IMG/VR virus record: IMGVR_UViG_3300017917_004390
Span: 29,193-93,192 of that record
From: a virus
Reading direction: 5' to 3' (one strand)
Length of the DNA stretch: 64,000 bases
How positions within the stretch are numbered: the first letter of the stretch is position 1; every line of letters starts with the position of its first letter. The notes beneath the pieces were generated by a model. The model saw nothing but the letters and a program-made list of their open reading frames with translations. It was not told where the DNA came from and did no database searches. Both the position numbers and the translations under genes were made by a program. Below are positions 51,026 to 60,953 of this stretch, piece by piece.

Positions 51026-53605
51026 ATGTCGTCAGTAAATAAAATAAAAATAAATCGACAAAATCAATCTAAACGAATTACTTTTAATAATAAACAAACG
51101 TATCTTAACGTTAAATTAGATAATACAATTGAGTCTTTAGATGTATTATCTTTAAAGCTTTTTCAAAAAGATTTATATAAATATTATGATAGTAATTATG
51201 GTATTATAGTTGGTAGAGTAGTAGCAAATGGTGGTACTGGTGTTCCTAATTGTAGAATTAGTGTTTTTATACCTGTGGAAGAAAATAATTTAACAGAAAT
51301 TAAAACATTAGAAGACCTTAAAGTTATACAAAGTCAAAAAATATATCCATTTAAAACTCCTACTGATGTAGATTCTGAGGGTAAGATATATAATTTATTA
51401 CCTAAATTTTCAAGAAATCGTTATTTTAATAATTTTCCTGATAATGAATATGGTATTGGTGCTACACCTAAAACACCTGTTGGTTCATTCAATGAACAAG
51501 AACAAATAGTTTCAAATGAAACATTACTTGAAGTTTATCAGAAATATTTTAAATATAGTACATTAACCAATGAAAGTGGTGATTATATTTTAATTGTACC
51601 ATCAAATACTGAACATCAAATTATTATGAATTGTGATATTACAGATATAGGTAAATATTCTATGTCAGTGTCACAATTAAAAACACAAGGCGCATCACCA
51701 TCTTTTTTTGATGAAAATGGTACTTTAATTATTCCAAGCAATGATATAACTAAACTACCTAATATTGATATACAAACAACAAATTTATTTGTTAAACCTT
51801 TGTGGACACAGGATACCGATAAAACTGATTATGTTGGTATTAATAGATTAGATTTTAATATAAGTAAAAGAATAACACCATATTCAACCATAGTTGGAAA
51901 CCATATAACACCTAAAAAAAATAGCTGGTGGGGAGATACTATCATATTTAGATTATTCTTTGGTATTATGAATTTTTGTCAGAATATCATTAATATCAAT
52001 GCAAATTGTATGAATCAAATTGATACTCCCGGTCTTCATTATATATTTAATATAAATTTAAATTTACCGTTAGGTATAGGTAGAGTACCAATAGTAAATA
52101 AAGGTACTTTAGTAGCTACGTCAATATGTACTGAAGAACCCCTTTTTAGAATAGGTATAAAACTAATAATTAAAAATATTTTACCATTTTTTAATGTTAT
52201 TTTATTTAGGAATAGATATTGCACTTTAAAAGGTGGTAAAGGTAATTATAATGCTTTTGATGTTGTTTATCTAGGTAAAACTGGTACTTGTGATAGAAAT
52301 AAAGCTTTAATGTCCTTAGGTGAATTATCCGATGATTTATTTATTAATTCACATACTACAAATGAACTTGATATGAAAGTCTTTAGTTTATCAAATCAAA
52401 TACCTGATGTTGATGCTGATAGGTTAAATAATGATTTGGTAAATGATACTGATGAAATTTATCAAAATTACGATTATACTACTGACATTAATCTTTTACC
52501 TGATAGTAGATATACTTTATTACAAGAGAATGGGCAATTTATTCTGATATTACCTTGTAATAGAAAAAAAGTAATAACAAATGAATTTGGTCGAGAAGTT
52601 GAAGTACCATTTGATAATCCAAATGGAATTTTCACTGAATTTAGAGGTTATTTATATATTAAAAATAATCAAGAACCTGATAATCCTGCATATAATAAAT
52701 TAACATCAAATATTAGGTTAAAAATACCTCAATTGATAGATTATTCTACTTCTAATATAAAATGGATTTGGAAACACTATAAATTTGAATTAAATAAAAT
52801 ATATAGTGTAGCTCAATTAATAAATGTTAAAAATCCTACCTTTACAAAAATAGATGAATCTACTGATGATGATGGTATTGACCCTACATCTGATTTAGGC
52901 TCAACTGTTAGTATCGCAGGTGAATTAATAGAAGGTCCAACTTTAAAAGGTTATGATGAACAAACTGGTATTTTATTTACTGGTATATTCGAAGATGATA
53001 ATCCTGAAATACCTTATATTAGAAATGCTAATACAGATAATAATTATACTGATTTTTACAATCATATAACATTTTTAGGCGATGACTTAAAAGATGAAAT
53101 TAATCTTGAATCTTTAATTGATGAAATACCACAGCAACCACCTGTATTACCTCCACCACCACCTGATTATTCATTGAAAAAAATAGATACTTATTTATAT
53201 TCTGAGACTACATTAGGTACTAACACAACAACTTATTTTGATTTAAATGATTATACATTAGGTTTATTTAATATTAAAGCTAAGGTAAGTTTAGGTTTTG
53301 ACTATTATTATCCACCTAATAACTGGAATTTTACTTTAATTGCTAATGATAGTATGTTACCTTATATAAATACTATTGTTTCTGATGGTGTAATGGCTAG
53401 TTTAAATGATTTAACTCCTTATGAAGAAATACTTCATAATGAAGATAAATATAAAGCTTTTACACTTAATTTTGATACTATATTTATTGATTTAATTCGT
53501 TTAGTACCAGAAATAGCTGGCACTACACAAGAAATAAAAATAAAAGTTGTCAATACTATTGATAGTTCTAAAATAAGAGAAGATATTATAACTATGAAAT
53601 TTTAA
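51026..53605 (+). CDS. Large hypothetical virion-type protein, 859 residues
   Basis: Starts MSSVNKIKINRQNQSKRITF. An early segment GIIVGRVVANGGTGVPNCRI with SVFIPVEENN, later TLTNESGDYILIVPSNTEHQ, resembles a carboxypeptidase-regulatory or Ig-like beta domain. A Pro-rich linker (PQQPPVLPPPPPDYSL) near residue 715 separates a C-terminal domain. Cysteines are present in the middle (LKGGKGNYNAFDVVYLGKTG then TCDRN). No T4 homologue is recognised. Size and position in a late unit suggest a baseplate or fibre component. Confidence 0.58.
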   Translation: MSSVNKIKINRQNQSKRITFNNKQTYLNVKLDNTIESLDVLSLKLFQKDLYKYYDSNYGIIVGRVVANGGTGVPNCRISVFIPVEENNLTEIKTLEDLKVIQSQKIYPFKTPTDVDSEGKIYNLLPKFSRNRYFNNFPDNEYGIGATPKTPVGSFNEQEQIVSNETLLEVYQKYFKYSTLTNESGDYILIVPSNTEHQIIMNCDITDIGKYSMSVSQLKTQGASPSFFDENGTLIIPSNDITKLPNIDIQTTNLFVKPLWTQDTDKTDYVGINRLDFNISKRITPYSTIVGNHITPKKNSWWGDTIIFRLFFGIMNFCQNIININANCMNQIDTPGLHYIFNINLNLPLGIGRVPIVNKGTLVATSICTEEPLFRIGIKLIIKNILPFFNVILFRNRYCTLKGGKGNYNAFDVVYLGKTGTCDRNKALMSLGELSDDLFINSHTTNELDMKVFSLSNQIPDVDADRLNNDLVNDTDEIYQNYDYTTDINLLPDSRYTLLQENGQFILILPCNRKKVITNEFGREVEVPFDNPNGIFTEFRGYLYIKNNQEPDNPAYNKLTSNIRLKIPQLIDYSTSNIKWIWKHYKFELNKIYSVAQLINVKNPTFTKIDESTDDDGIDPTSDLGSTVSIAGELIEGPTLKGYDEQTGILFTGIFEDDNPEIPYIRNANTDNNYTDFYNHITFLGDDLKDEINLESLIDEIPQQPPVLPPPPPDYSLKKIDTYLYSETTLGTNTTTYFDLNDYTLGLFNIKAKVSLGFDYYYPPNNWNFTLIANDSMLPYINTIVSDGVMASLNDLTPYEEILHNEDKYKAFTLNFDTIFIDLIRLVPEIAGTTQEIKIKVVNTIDSSKIREDIITMKF

Positions 53606-53606
53606 A

Positions 53607-54083
53607 ATGGGAAAAGTAAAAGCTTATGCAATTAAAAATCAATGGATAAACCTTAGTTTATACTTTCTAAATTTTATGTATGTTCTTAAAAATAAAGATA
53701 CAAATAATAGAGTATGTGAACATTTAGTTAAAAAAACTAGATTAAGAGATAATAATAATCCTATTGGTGGTAAAGTTAAGAATAACGTATTTTTAGCTAA
53801 TGGAGATAATATTAAAACTGATTTCATAGAAATTAACAAAAATGATTTATTAGTTCTATTTGAAGAACAAAAATTAGGATTTGTTAAAGAAAAACTTAGT
53901 TTAAATGGGTCATATAAAAGGCAAAATAATCCCGGTGAACCGATAAAAAATGTAACTAATCAAGAAAGAGAAAATAATGACCCTGCTATTCAAAATTGGA
54001 ATAATTCAAACTGGTTTTATTTCTTAAAAGGACTAAATACAAAAGATATCATAAGATTTTTAGTAAACTCTAAAATTATATAA
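53607..54083 (+). CDS. Hypothetical protein, 158 residues
   Basis: Starts MGKVKAYAIKNQWINLSLYF. The N-terminal half is hydrophobic and basic (NFMYVLKNKDTNNRVCEHLV), the second half Asn-rich (NQERENNDPAIQNWNNSNWF). It follows the large protein after 1 bp and overlaps the next gene start. Not recognised. Confidence 0.55.
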   Translation: MGKVKAYAIKNQWINLSLYFLNFMYVLKNKDTNNRVCEHLVKKTRLRDNNNPIGGKVKNNVFLANGDNIKTDFIEINKNDLLVLFEEQKLGFVKEKLSLNGSYKRQNNPGEPIKNVTNQERENNDPAIQNWNNSNWFYFLKGLNTKDIIRFLVNSKII

Positions 54084-55453
54084 TGGAATACAAAAACGTT
54101 TTACCTAGTAAAAAATATATTAACGCACCTAACCAAAATCAGTATTTAAATCTGAATTTAAATGGTACGTCTAAACAATTTGACGATTTAGATAAAACTA
54201 TTCTTGTATCAGCTTTTGATATTTTTAAAAATGAGATAAATTCTACTAATAACTATAAATTGTATTTTACATTACAGTATAATAATATTTTATTAGGTAA
54301 AAATAAAACTATTAATAAAATTAGTGATATATTTACTCAGGTTAATAATAATAGAAAAACATTCTATGATGATTTTGATATCTTTGTATGTTATCTTAAT
54401 AAATTAATAAATGTTAAAGATAATATATATCAACAATATTTTAGTAAATTAACAAAAATTAGTGATATTAAAACTAACAACTTTTCTTTTAATAAAGATA
54501 TTTTTAATAATGAAACATATTCTATAACTATCAATAAAACATTTAATATTGAAAATCTTAACACTAAAATTATACAGATTGATGATGATTATAATGAATT
54601 AATTGAAACCGAAATACCTATTAGTAGTTTATACATATTTTTTCAACCAAAAAAATCTGTTAAATTATTGAATCCTAATAGTTTTGAAAAAGTTATTTTA
54701 CATCCAGACACTACATTTGGTTATAATAATGAAGAAATACCTGATAATATTTTACAAGCTTTAAAACCAAATGATTTTACTTTGGAATCTTTTAGAATAT
54801 ATTTTATTGAACAAATAAAGTTATTTTGTAGTATATTTAATATAAATCCTACATTAAATAATTTGTATATAAATAAAATTCTTTTATTAGATTATTTAAA
54901 TTTGATAAATCAACCTTTATTAGAAACACCTGATTTTACGGATATTAAAGGTGATTTTATTGAAATTGATAAATCAAATTTCTTATTTAATAAAGTATCG
55001 AGTATTAATTATATTTATGATATTAATTTAATTGATACTTATATTGGTGATAATATTAATAATTATATTGCACTTAATTATAATAAGTATAATTATACAT
55101 TAAACAGTAATAATATTACAATACCATTTACTTTTAAGTTTAACCCTTTTATAGAAATACCTTTAAAAAAATATAGTGATGGGGTTGTAATAAATAATAA
55201 TTATGGATTTCTAATCGAAGGTAATACAATAAGTAGAAGTTTTATTAATAATTCAGATAATGAGGCTTTTGATTTTCCTTATATAAATGATGTACTTTAT
55301 GTTTATGAAAATCTAATATTAAACGTTAATTATTATCTTAATAATATCAATAATAATGTTTTAATTAATGATTTGAAAACATTTATAGATATAAATCAAT
55401 TTAAACTAGATAAAGCTAAACAAATAAGTAATTTAAAGACTAGATTATGTTAA
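54083..55453 (+). CDS. Hypothetical Asn/Ile-rich protein, 456 residues
   Basis: Starts MEYKNVLPSKKYINAPNQNQ. It is rich in Asn, Ile and Tyr with many strands, such as LYINKILLLDYLNLINQPLL and PFTFKFNPFIEIPLKKYSDG. It overlaps the following gene by 7 bp. Compositionally like the virion proteins beside it. No family recognised. Confidence 0.55.
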   Translation: MEYKNVLPSKKYINAPNQNQYLNLNLNGTSKQFDDLDKTILVSAFDIFKNEINSTNNYKLYFTLQYNNILLGKNKTINKISDIFTQVNNNRKTFYDDFDIFVCYLNKLINVKDNIYQQYFSKLTKISDIKTNNFSFNKDIFNNETYSITINKTFNIENLNTKIIQIDDDYNELIETEIPISSLYIFFQPKKSVKLLNPNSFEKVILHPDTTFGYNNEEIPDNILQALKPNDFTLESFRIYFIEQIKLFCSIFNINPTLNNLYINKILLLDYLNLINQPLLETPDFTDIKGDFIEIDKSNFLFNKVSSINYIYDINLIDTYIGDNINNYIALNYNKYNYTLNSNNITIPFTFKFNPFIEIPLKKYSDGVVINNNYGFLIEGNTISRSFINNSDNEAFDFPYINDVLYVYENLILNVNYYLNNINNNVLINDLKTFIDINQFKLDKAKQISNLKTRLC

Positions 55454-56172
55454 GAATACAAAAAGATTTACCTTTTGATATCAAATTTAATTTGTTAATT
55501 AATAATACAACTAATAATGATTTACAATCAGATATAAATCGTATTATAGATGAAGAAATTGAAAAAAATATCATAAAATCTGAAAATGAAGAAAAAAAAC
55601 TTTATACACCGAAAAATGATTTTATACTATCTTTAGTTTCATATATAGGTACAACAGCCAACCCATTATTATTAACTAAATTTACGGTTGATGAACTTAA
55701 TAATTATGATAAAGTTCTTAATGATAGTGTTTTAATTTTGAAAATATATGATGATGTTATAAGTGAAAAACAAATATTTTTTAGTGGTTCATATATTAAA
55801 GCTGGTTTAATGTATAATATTTATAATGGAGCGTTAGAATTCAAAAATGCACCAAATAATAAATTTCATGAGTGTATTTATATTCCTGAAATATATGAAA
55901 AAAATTATGTATATTTGAAAGTGGAGTTTTTTAATAGTAAAACTGGTTTAATTAGTAATTTTACTAAAAATTTACAATCTACATCAGTAGATGACCTTTA
56001 TATTAAAGTAAATTTAGATAATGAAACATCCACATGGTTTATTGATGATACTATAGTATATGAAATTCAATCTACATTAATAAATCAAATAAATAATAAT
56101 AAAGTTTTACCTGAATTTAAAGGTAGAGATTTTATTAACAAAATTATAACAAATAAAGGAAGTCTAATATGA
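55447..56172 (+). CDS. Hypothetical protein, 241 residues
   Basis: Starts MLRIQKDLPFDIKFNLLINN. An acidic/basic helix (DINRIIDEEIEKNIIKSENE) is followed by beta-rich segments (LLLTKFTVDELNNYDKVL and IFFSGSYIKAGLMYNIYNGA). The start lies in the preceding gene and the stop overlaps the next ATG. Not recognised; part of the same coupled set. Confidence 0.55.
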   Translation: MLRIQKDLPFDIKFNLLINNTTNNDLQSDINRIIDEEIEKNIIKSENEEKKLYTPKNDFILSLVSYIGTTANPLLLTKFTVDELNNYDKVLNDSVLILKIYDDVISEKQIFFSGSYIKAGLMYNIYNGALEFKNAPNNKFHECIYIPEIYEKNYVYLKVEFFNSKTGLISNFTKNLQSTSVDDLYIKVNLDNETSTWFIDDTIVYEIQSTLINQINNNKVLPEFKGRDFINKIITNKGSLI

Positions 56173-56375
56173 CGTATTTTTTAAATAATTTATTTAATTC
56201 AATCCCTGTATATGTTTTAGTATTGTCTATAATTTTGACAATCTATTATGGATTTATTATAGTGATAACTTTACTAGCATCAGAGAAAATAACATCAACA
56301 ATGGAAAAATATGATGCTATAACATTATTACTTAGTATATCATATATAATAACGTATATTATTAAAAGTTTTTAA
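56169..56375 (+). CDS. Small two-helix membrane protein, 68 residues
   Basis: Two transmembrane helices, SIPVYVLVLSIILTIYYGFI continuing into VITLLASEK, and a second DAITLLLSISYIITYIIKSF at the C-terminus. Starts by ATGA overlap with the gene before. A phage membrane accessory or holin-type protein is possible. Confidence 0.5.
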   Translation: MTYFLNNLFNSIPVYVLVLSIILTIYYGFIIVITLLASEKITSTMEKYDAITLLLSISYIITYIIKSF

Positions 56376-56377
56376 AT

Positions 56378-56830
56378 ATGACAAATTTATTTGATAAAAA
56401 ATATAAAGAAAATTTAGTTAATATTGATATTATTAATGAAACTGTAGCTGAGGTTTTATTACAATTTAGAGACAGTTGGAACGTAGAGACTATCATACCT
56501 AAACAAAATGAATTTATTAAAATTGAACTCGTAAGTTATAGAAGTGATATTTCATTCAATATTTATAAATTAACAATCAATACTGAAAAATTTCAACATA
56601 AAATCATAACTGATGTTATTGACTCAGTAATTGAATTAAATAAAGCTAGTGAAGAACTTTACAAAAAACATAGACTTGAAGTTGAGGAAAAAGAAAAAAT
56701 GTTTAAAGAACAAACAAATCAATTAGTTCAACAAACAAAAATAGAATTAGATTTTGATGATATCCAACAAGTTAGAGTCTCTGATATTACTGACGAAGAA
56801 AAGGAAAAAATTAGTGATAAATTTAAATAA
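56378..56830 (+). CDS. Hypothetical helical protein, 150 residues
   Basis: Starts MTNLFDKKYKENLVNIDIIN. It has AEVLLQFRDSWNVETIIPKQ and a long charged C-terminal helix (ASEELYKKHRLEVEEKEKMF). Probably an assembly or neck-region protein by position; no family recognised. Confidence 0.55.
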   Translation: MTNLFDKKYKENLVNIDIINETVAEVLLQFRDSWNVETIIPKQNEFIKIELVSYRSDISFNIYKLTINTEKFQHKIITDVIDSVIELNKASEELYKKHRLEVEEKEKMFKEQTNQLVQQTKIELDFDDIQQVRVSDITDEEKEKISDKFK

Positions 56831-56831
56831 T

Positions 56832-56855
56832 TTGCTATTTACTAAAAAATAGCAA
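56832..56855 (+). promoter_or_regulatory. Hairpin with promoter-like core before the neck gene
   Basis: TTGCTATTT (56832-56840) pairs with AAATAGCAA (56847-56855) around ACTAAA; the last base is the A of the ATG. The CTATTTA core of the late motif lies in the stem. The arrangement resembles the hairpin before the homing endonuclease gene. Confidence 0.5.
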
Positions 56856-57973
56856 TGATTTTTAAAGAGCCGTCTGAAAAAGAAAAATTATTTAATCAAA
56901 TAAGAACTTATATTGGTGAACCTGCTACCGATTATAGTAAAGTAGTAACTGATAAAATATTAGAAACTAACACCGAATTAGCTGTTGATAATTATATTAC
57001 TATGCTAGATACATGGTTAATTAGTCAACAATGGGGTCAATTACAGAATCAAAGTATTGAAAGTACTAACTTTATTGAAGCTTTTACTACTAGGACATTA
57101 GATTATGAAAAAATATTCTTTAATGCTTATATGAAGCAAGTTGCTTCGTCATATTCAGCACCTTGGGAGTTAAAAAAAGATTTTATTGAAATAAGTGCTA
57201 ACACTCAGGTTTATATGATACCTTCTGGTAGAGAAATTAATGAAGTTCTTTGGTATACACCAGCACAAATATCACCTAGCATTATTGACCCTATTGGTAG
57301 TAATGGATGGTTTAGTAGTGCTAATGGGTGGTTTTATGGTTCTACACCAGCAATGGCTATGTTACCATCATTTACTATGATGTTAACTAGTATGGATACT
57401 TTGCAGAAGAAAAAAATATTACAAAGTGAATTGAGTTATAGAGTTGTGGGTGGTCCTAACGGTACTAAATTATTATTTTTATATCCAATGCCGGGTTCAC
57501 CAGATGAAATAACAAGTAGATTTGGTAAACATTTTCAAGGTACTAAAGTATGGTATTTTTATTATGATACTAATAGTTTAGGTCGAGATAAATGTCTTGA
57601 AGAAAATGATGATATAATTAAATTACCTTCTGACGTACCAATTAGAGCTAAAACTTGGGATAATCTTAATAATCCATCTAAAAATAGGGTTAAAATGTTT
57701 GCAATTGCTTATACATTAAAATATTTAGCTATTGGTTGGGCAAAATTTAGCGGTGAGGTTTTTGGTCCTAATGAAAAGAAAGTGACCCTTGATTATAAAC
57801 ATTTTGATGAAGAAGCTGAAAAAATATTGACAACAAATAAAGAGGAAATTATGAAAGAATTAGAATCTTTCAGTTATAATGAACAATTAAATAAAAAGGC
57901 TGATGCTATGGATAATTTAAAACGTATTATTACTAACTCACCTGTAAACCCTAAAGCTTTTATTTATAGATAA
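56855..57973 (+). CDS. Neck protein, gp13-like
   Basis: The 372-residue protein starts MIFKEPSEKEKLFNQIRTYI. It carries TMLDTWLISQQWGQLQNQSI, IPSGREINEVLWYTPAQISP, a Gly/Trp-rich loop (GSNGWFSSANGWFYGSTPAM) and SELSYRVVGGPNGTKLLFLY with a final helical domain (MFAIAYTLKYLAIGWAKFSG). These features fit T4 gp13-type head completion/neck proteins (309 residues in T4). The next gene would be the gp14 counterpart. The assignment is moderate because it is by pattern and order. Confidence 0.6.
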   Translation: MIFKEPSEKEKLFNQIRTYIGEPATDYSKVVTDKILETNTELAVDNYITMLDTWLISQQWGQLQNQSIESTNFIEAFTTRTLDYEKIFFNAYMKQVASSYSAPWELKKDFIEISANTQVYMIPSGREINEVLWYTPAQISPSIIDPIGSNGWFSSANGWFYGSTPAMAMLPSFTMMLTSMDTLQKKKILQSELSYRVVGGPNGTKLLFLYPMPGSPDEITSRFGKHFQGTKVWYFYYDTNSLGRDKCLEENDDIIKLPSDVPIRAKTWDNLNNPSKNRVKMFAIAYTLKYLAIGWAKFSGEVFGPNEKKVTLDYKHFDEEAEKILTTNKEEIMKELESFSYNEQLNKKADAMDNLKRIITNSPVNPKAFIYR

Positions 57974-58452
57974 TGAATATACATTTTAGTGATAGTGATT
58001 ATAATTATATGCAAAATTTAGCACAAGAATTTTTTGTGGATAATAATAATTTTTATATTACCCTATTTAGGGTTGATATTGTCAATACTAAAAAAGATAT
58101 CTATGGTGAAACATTTCCTGACGATAAACAATTTTTAGACCCGGTAAAAGTTAATATTATTTTAAATGTTGAAGACTCTGAAACAACTAAAATTAGTAAT
58201 TTAACAACTGAAAGTAATAAAATTGATTTTGGTGTCTTTATAAAAGAATTAGAAGATAAAAATATTAAAATATTACGTGGTGATTACTTTATTTATGATG
58301 ATAAAAATGCTAAACGATTTTATGAAATAAATAAAATTTCTAATATAAATACAAATAATTCAATTAATGGTGAAAAACCTTACTATTATAATATTAGTGG
58401 TGTTTATGTTAAAAATGATAAACTACCTAAATATCTTAAACAATATGCGTAA
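57973..58452 (+). CDS. Possible neck protein (gp14-like position), 159 residues
   Basis: Starts MNIHFSDSDYNYMQNLAQEF. It is beta-rich (FYITLFRVDIVNTKKDIYGE, then LRGDYFIYDDKNAKRFYEIN). It overlaps the gp13-like stop by one base. In T4, gp13 and gp14 are adjacent neck proteins, but this is shorter than gp14 (256) and similarity is not evident by eye. Confidence 0.52.
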   Translation: MNIHFSDSDYNYMQNLAQEFFVDNNNFYITLFRVDIVNTKKDIYGETFPDDKQFLDPVKVNIILNVEDSETTKISNLTTESNKIDFGVFIKELEDKNIKILRGDYFIYDDKNAKRFYEINKISNINTNNSINGEKPYYYNISGVYVKNDKLPKYLKQYA

Positions 58453-58504
58453 CTGTAATTGCTCAGAAGTAAAACCCGTTATTAAAGTAAGACCTAGAAA
58501 ATAA
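58445..58504 (+). CDS. Possible 19-residue peptide
   Basis: MRNCNCSEVKPVIKVRPRK starts by overlapping the preceding stop and ends 1 bp before the next ATG. The CxC and basic tail are unusual for the region. The perfect fit between neighbours is suggestive but the length leaves it uncertain. Confidence 0.35.
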   Translation: MRNCNCSEVKPVIKVRPRK

Positions 58505-58505
58505 C

Positions 58506-58787
58506 ATGATTACAGCTGTTTTAATTGGTATAGTATCATATTATCTGGTTAAATTAATTGATTTTTCATTTAATAAAGATAATATATTAGATTTTTATTA
58601 TGTTTTTTTATTAGAAAATAAAGATAAATATCCTAAATTAACAAAAGTTTTAGGACTATGTATTAAATGTTTCGGTGTTTGGTTTACAATATTAACTTAT
58701 TTATTGTTCTATTTTAACCATGATATATTATTTGTTAATATATTGATTAGTATATCAGTTTTTTGGATGCTTATAACTTATAAATAA
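58506..58787 (+). CDS. Membrane protein with CxxC motif, 93 residues
   Basis: Three hydrophobic segments: ITAVLIGIVSYYLVKLIDF, a second around GLCIKCFGVWFTILTYLLFY, and LFVNILISISVFWMLITYK. A CIKC motif sits at the membrane boundary, reminiscent of DUF1360-type small membrane proteins. Its stop region overlaps the convergent metallopeptidase gene by 17 bp. Function unknown. Confidence 0.5.
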   Translation: MITAVLIGIVSYYLVKLIDFSFNKDNILDFYYVFLLENKDKYPKLTKVLGLCIKCFGVWFTILTYLLFYFNHDILFVNILISISVFWMLITYK

Positions 58788-59163
58788 ATTTAGCATCACA
58801 TTCATCAACAAACATTTTAACTAAACGGCCAGAAATGGCATTAGCCGTGTCTTCTATTACTCCACCTATATTTGGTATATTACCTACTAATTCTCCCTTT
58901 TCATCTTGTTTATGATGCGTTAATTCATGTGCTATTGTTCTAAGTACATCAACAACAGCCCTATCTTCATATCTAACTGAAGTTGTATATGTTGTAGGTA
59001 AATAACCTCCAGTACTTATCCCTTCATTATTATTCTTAGGTAATAATTTAATTATACAAGGATTTTTAAGTTCTAATTTTTTAGAACAAAATACAACAAA
59101 TTTTTTGATAACATCCACAATATTATCTTCAATATTTAATGATTTATGTATTCTAAGTTTCAT
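58771..59163 (-). CDS. Zinc metallopeptidase-like protein (HExxH)
   Basis: ATG 59163 (MKLRIHKSLNIEDNIVDVIK) is preferred because the late-promoter-like motif lies just upstream of it and an in-frame start at 59208 would read through promoter and terminator. The 130-residue protein has VVDVLRTIAHELTHHKQDEK, a gluzincin/minigluzincin-type HELTHH motif, and IPNIGGVIEDTANAISGRLV downstream, where the Glu could be the third zinc ligand. The PLKNPCIIKLL-type strand precedes it. It may process a virion or host protein; it stands next to the capsid gene. Confidence 0.68.
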   Translation of the reverse strand: MKLRIHKSLNIEDNIVDVIKKFVVFCSKKLELKNPCIIKLLPKNNNEGISTGGYLPTTYTTSVRYEDRAVVDVLRTIAHELTHHKQDEKGELVGNIPNIGGVIEDTANAISGRLVKMFVDECDAKFIYKL

Positions 59164-59167
59164 TTTT

Positions 59168-59181
59168 ATTATAAATAGTAA
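59168..59181 (-). promoter_or_regulatory. Late-promoter-like motif before the metallopeptidase gene
   Basis: Minus strand TTACTATTTATAAT lies 5-18 bp before ATG 59163 and directly after the capsid terminator. Confidence 0.65.
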
Positions 59182-59212
59182 CAAAAAAAAGGGTGATAAA
59201 AATATCACCCTT
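59182..59212 (-). terminator. Terminator of the major capsid gene
   Basis: AAGGGTGATA (59189-59198) pairs with TATCACCCTT (59203-59212) around 4 nt. On the minus strand it is followed by a run of eight Ts. Confidence 0.88.
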
Positions 59213-59234
59213 AAATTTACCTAGATTACGCCTA

Positions 59235-60953
59235 TTAAACGAACTCAGATGTGTTCAAGAATGGTGTGTTTTGAACAATCACCTTTCCGAAGAAACGGTT
59301 ATTAACCAATTTCTTAGCATAACGAGTCATAATACCCATTACTGGTTTGAAGTCGGCAGGGTTCATTCCTTTAGGGAACAACATCAATGGCACGTATGGT
59401 GCGTAGATATATCCACTATCGAAAATACTTGAACCTTTATGACCTACAAGGATTGTACCAGCAGGTGCGTAGTTATCTACGAATACTTGATATCTGTTTT
59501 GGATTGAACCAATTTTTTCGATACCTAATGAGAACTTAGTTTCCTCAGCAGAAGCGTCAGTTGCGTGGAAGTATTCTAAATCATTCAAGATAGCCTGAGT
59601 CATCGGAGAAACGATTAAGAATGTAGCACCACCTTTTAGAGTAGCTTGCTGAATTTTAGCAGAGATAAGATTTACCTTAGTAATTAACTCTTGGTTATAA
59701 TCTTTACGTGTCAATGCTAAATTAACTGATTTCATTCTGTCATAAGCAGCGTAGTCCCAAATTTCTAAGAACGCACCACCTTTACGCATATCACGTAAGA
59801 TTTCACGGTCAATTTCACCAGAAACAACTTCTGACAACATAGCAGTTAATTCTGCTTCAACGTCAACGCTTTGGAAAGCTGAAACGTCTTGTTGTAATTC
59901 TTGTGTGAATGTAGCACCTAATTTACGAGTTGTCACATCAACAGTCACAAATTTGAAGTCGAAACTTACTTGTGGGATTTGAGCATCTTCTTCCATATTA
60001 CTGTAAATCTTGTAAACACCATTGAATGTAATACCAGAAGCAGCAGTAGCAGAAGTTAATGGTAAAAGATAAGCACCAGCTGTGTTTGGAGTACTTAATT
60101 GAATTTCTAAATCAACTACACCAGTACCTAATGAAGCACCAGAAGCATCTCTTGTTCTAACAAGAGAATCACCATATTTTTGTGTAATAACACGATAAAA
60201 TAATGGACTACCAGCTGGGAAGCTATAAGCACCACCTAATGCAGATGTAAATGTAGTGTTAGATGTGATAACTAATGAACTTAGGAATTCTTCAGTATCA
60301 ACTGGAACACCAGCAGGACCAACTAACTTACCAGCATTTGTGATTGAGAAACCACTTAATTGTACTTTTAGTGTTTGGTTAGTACCAGGAGTAAATGATT
60401 CACTTAAATTAAGTTGCTGACTAACAATTGTAATAGCACCTTTTGTTAAATCAAATAAACCGTTAAAGTCATCATTGTATAAATCCTTATTGTACCACTG
60501 GTCATAAAGAGATACAGTTTCGTATTGTGTTTTAGCTGTTGCATCAGCAGTTGCGGCATTAGAGTATACACCATCGAATACATAATGTCTAGCAGGAGAA
60601 CCTGTTGTTCTTTTTGAAGTTTTAGGGTTCAAGAAGTATAGACGACCGATAGGTAGATTTAATGTTTGAATTGAAGCTACTTCATTAGCCAAAAGTTTTT
60701 GGAAAACACGTCTGATAATTGGGAACGCTACTGTTTCAAAAGAACCAGAAGAAGTTGAATCACTAGATTCTGTTAAGAACCACTGTGCTTGGTTTTCGAA
60801 CAATTGAGCCATGTTTTCTTTTTGAACTGGGTTCTTAAGACCTTTTAACACACCCGCTCTATCCCAAGTTTCAGTCACTAATCTCTTCTCAGCTTGTTGA
60901 CGTTGAAACGCTGCACCAACTTCGCCTGATTGTAAAATTTCACTGAATAACAT
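59235..60953 (-). CDS. 23: Major capsid protein gp23
   Basis: The 572-residue protein has the gp23 N-terminus (ENMAQLFENQAQWFLTESSD) with FPIIRRVFQKLLANEVASIQ, the shell core (VSFDFKFVTVDVTTRKLGAT, FTQELQQDVSAFQSVDVEAE) and the C-terminal segment (RYQVFVDNYAPAGTILVGHK, PVMGIMTRYAKKLVNN). Residue E62 in FLTE-S is a plausible prohead protease cleavage site, close to the 65-residue pro-piece of T4 gp23. It uses more G/C-ending codons than its neighbours, usual for highly expressed genes. Followed by a strong terminator. Confidence 0.93.
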   Translation of the reverse strand: MLFSEILQSGEVGAAFQRQQAEKRLVTETWDRAGVLKGLKNPVQKENMAQLFENQAQWFLTESSDSTSSGSFETVAFPIIRRVFQKLLANEVASIQTLNLPIGRLYFLNPKTSKRTTGSPARHYVFDGVYSNAATADATAKTQYETVSLYDQWYNKDLYNDDFNGLFDLTKGAITIVSQQLNLSESFTPGTNQTLKVQLSGFSITNAGKLVGPAGVPVDTEEFLSSLVITSNTTFTSALGGAYSFPAGSPLFYRVITQKYGDSLVRTRDASGASLGTGVVDLEIQLSTPNTAGAYLLPLTSATAASGITFNGVYKIYSNMEEDAQIPQVSFDFKFVTVDVTTRKLGATFTQELQQDVSAFQSVDVEAELTAMLSEVVSGEIDREILRDMRKGGAFLEIWDYAAYDRMKSVNLALTRKDYNQELITKVNLISAKIQQATLKGGATFLIVSPMTQAILNDLEYFHATDASAEETKFSLGIEKIGSIQNRYQVFVDNYAPAGTILVGHKGSSIFDSGYIYAPYVPLMLFPKGMNPADFKPVMGIMTRYAKKLVNNRFFGKVIVQNTPFLNTSEFV

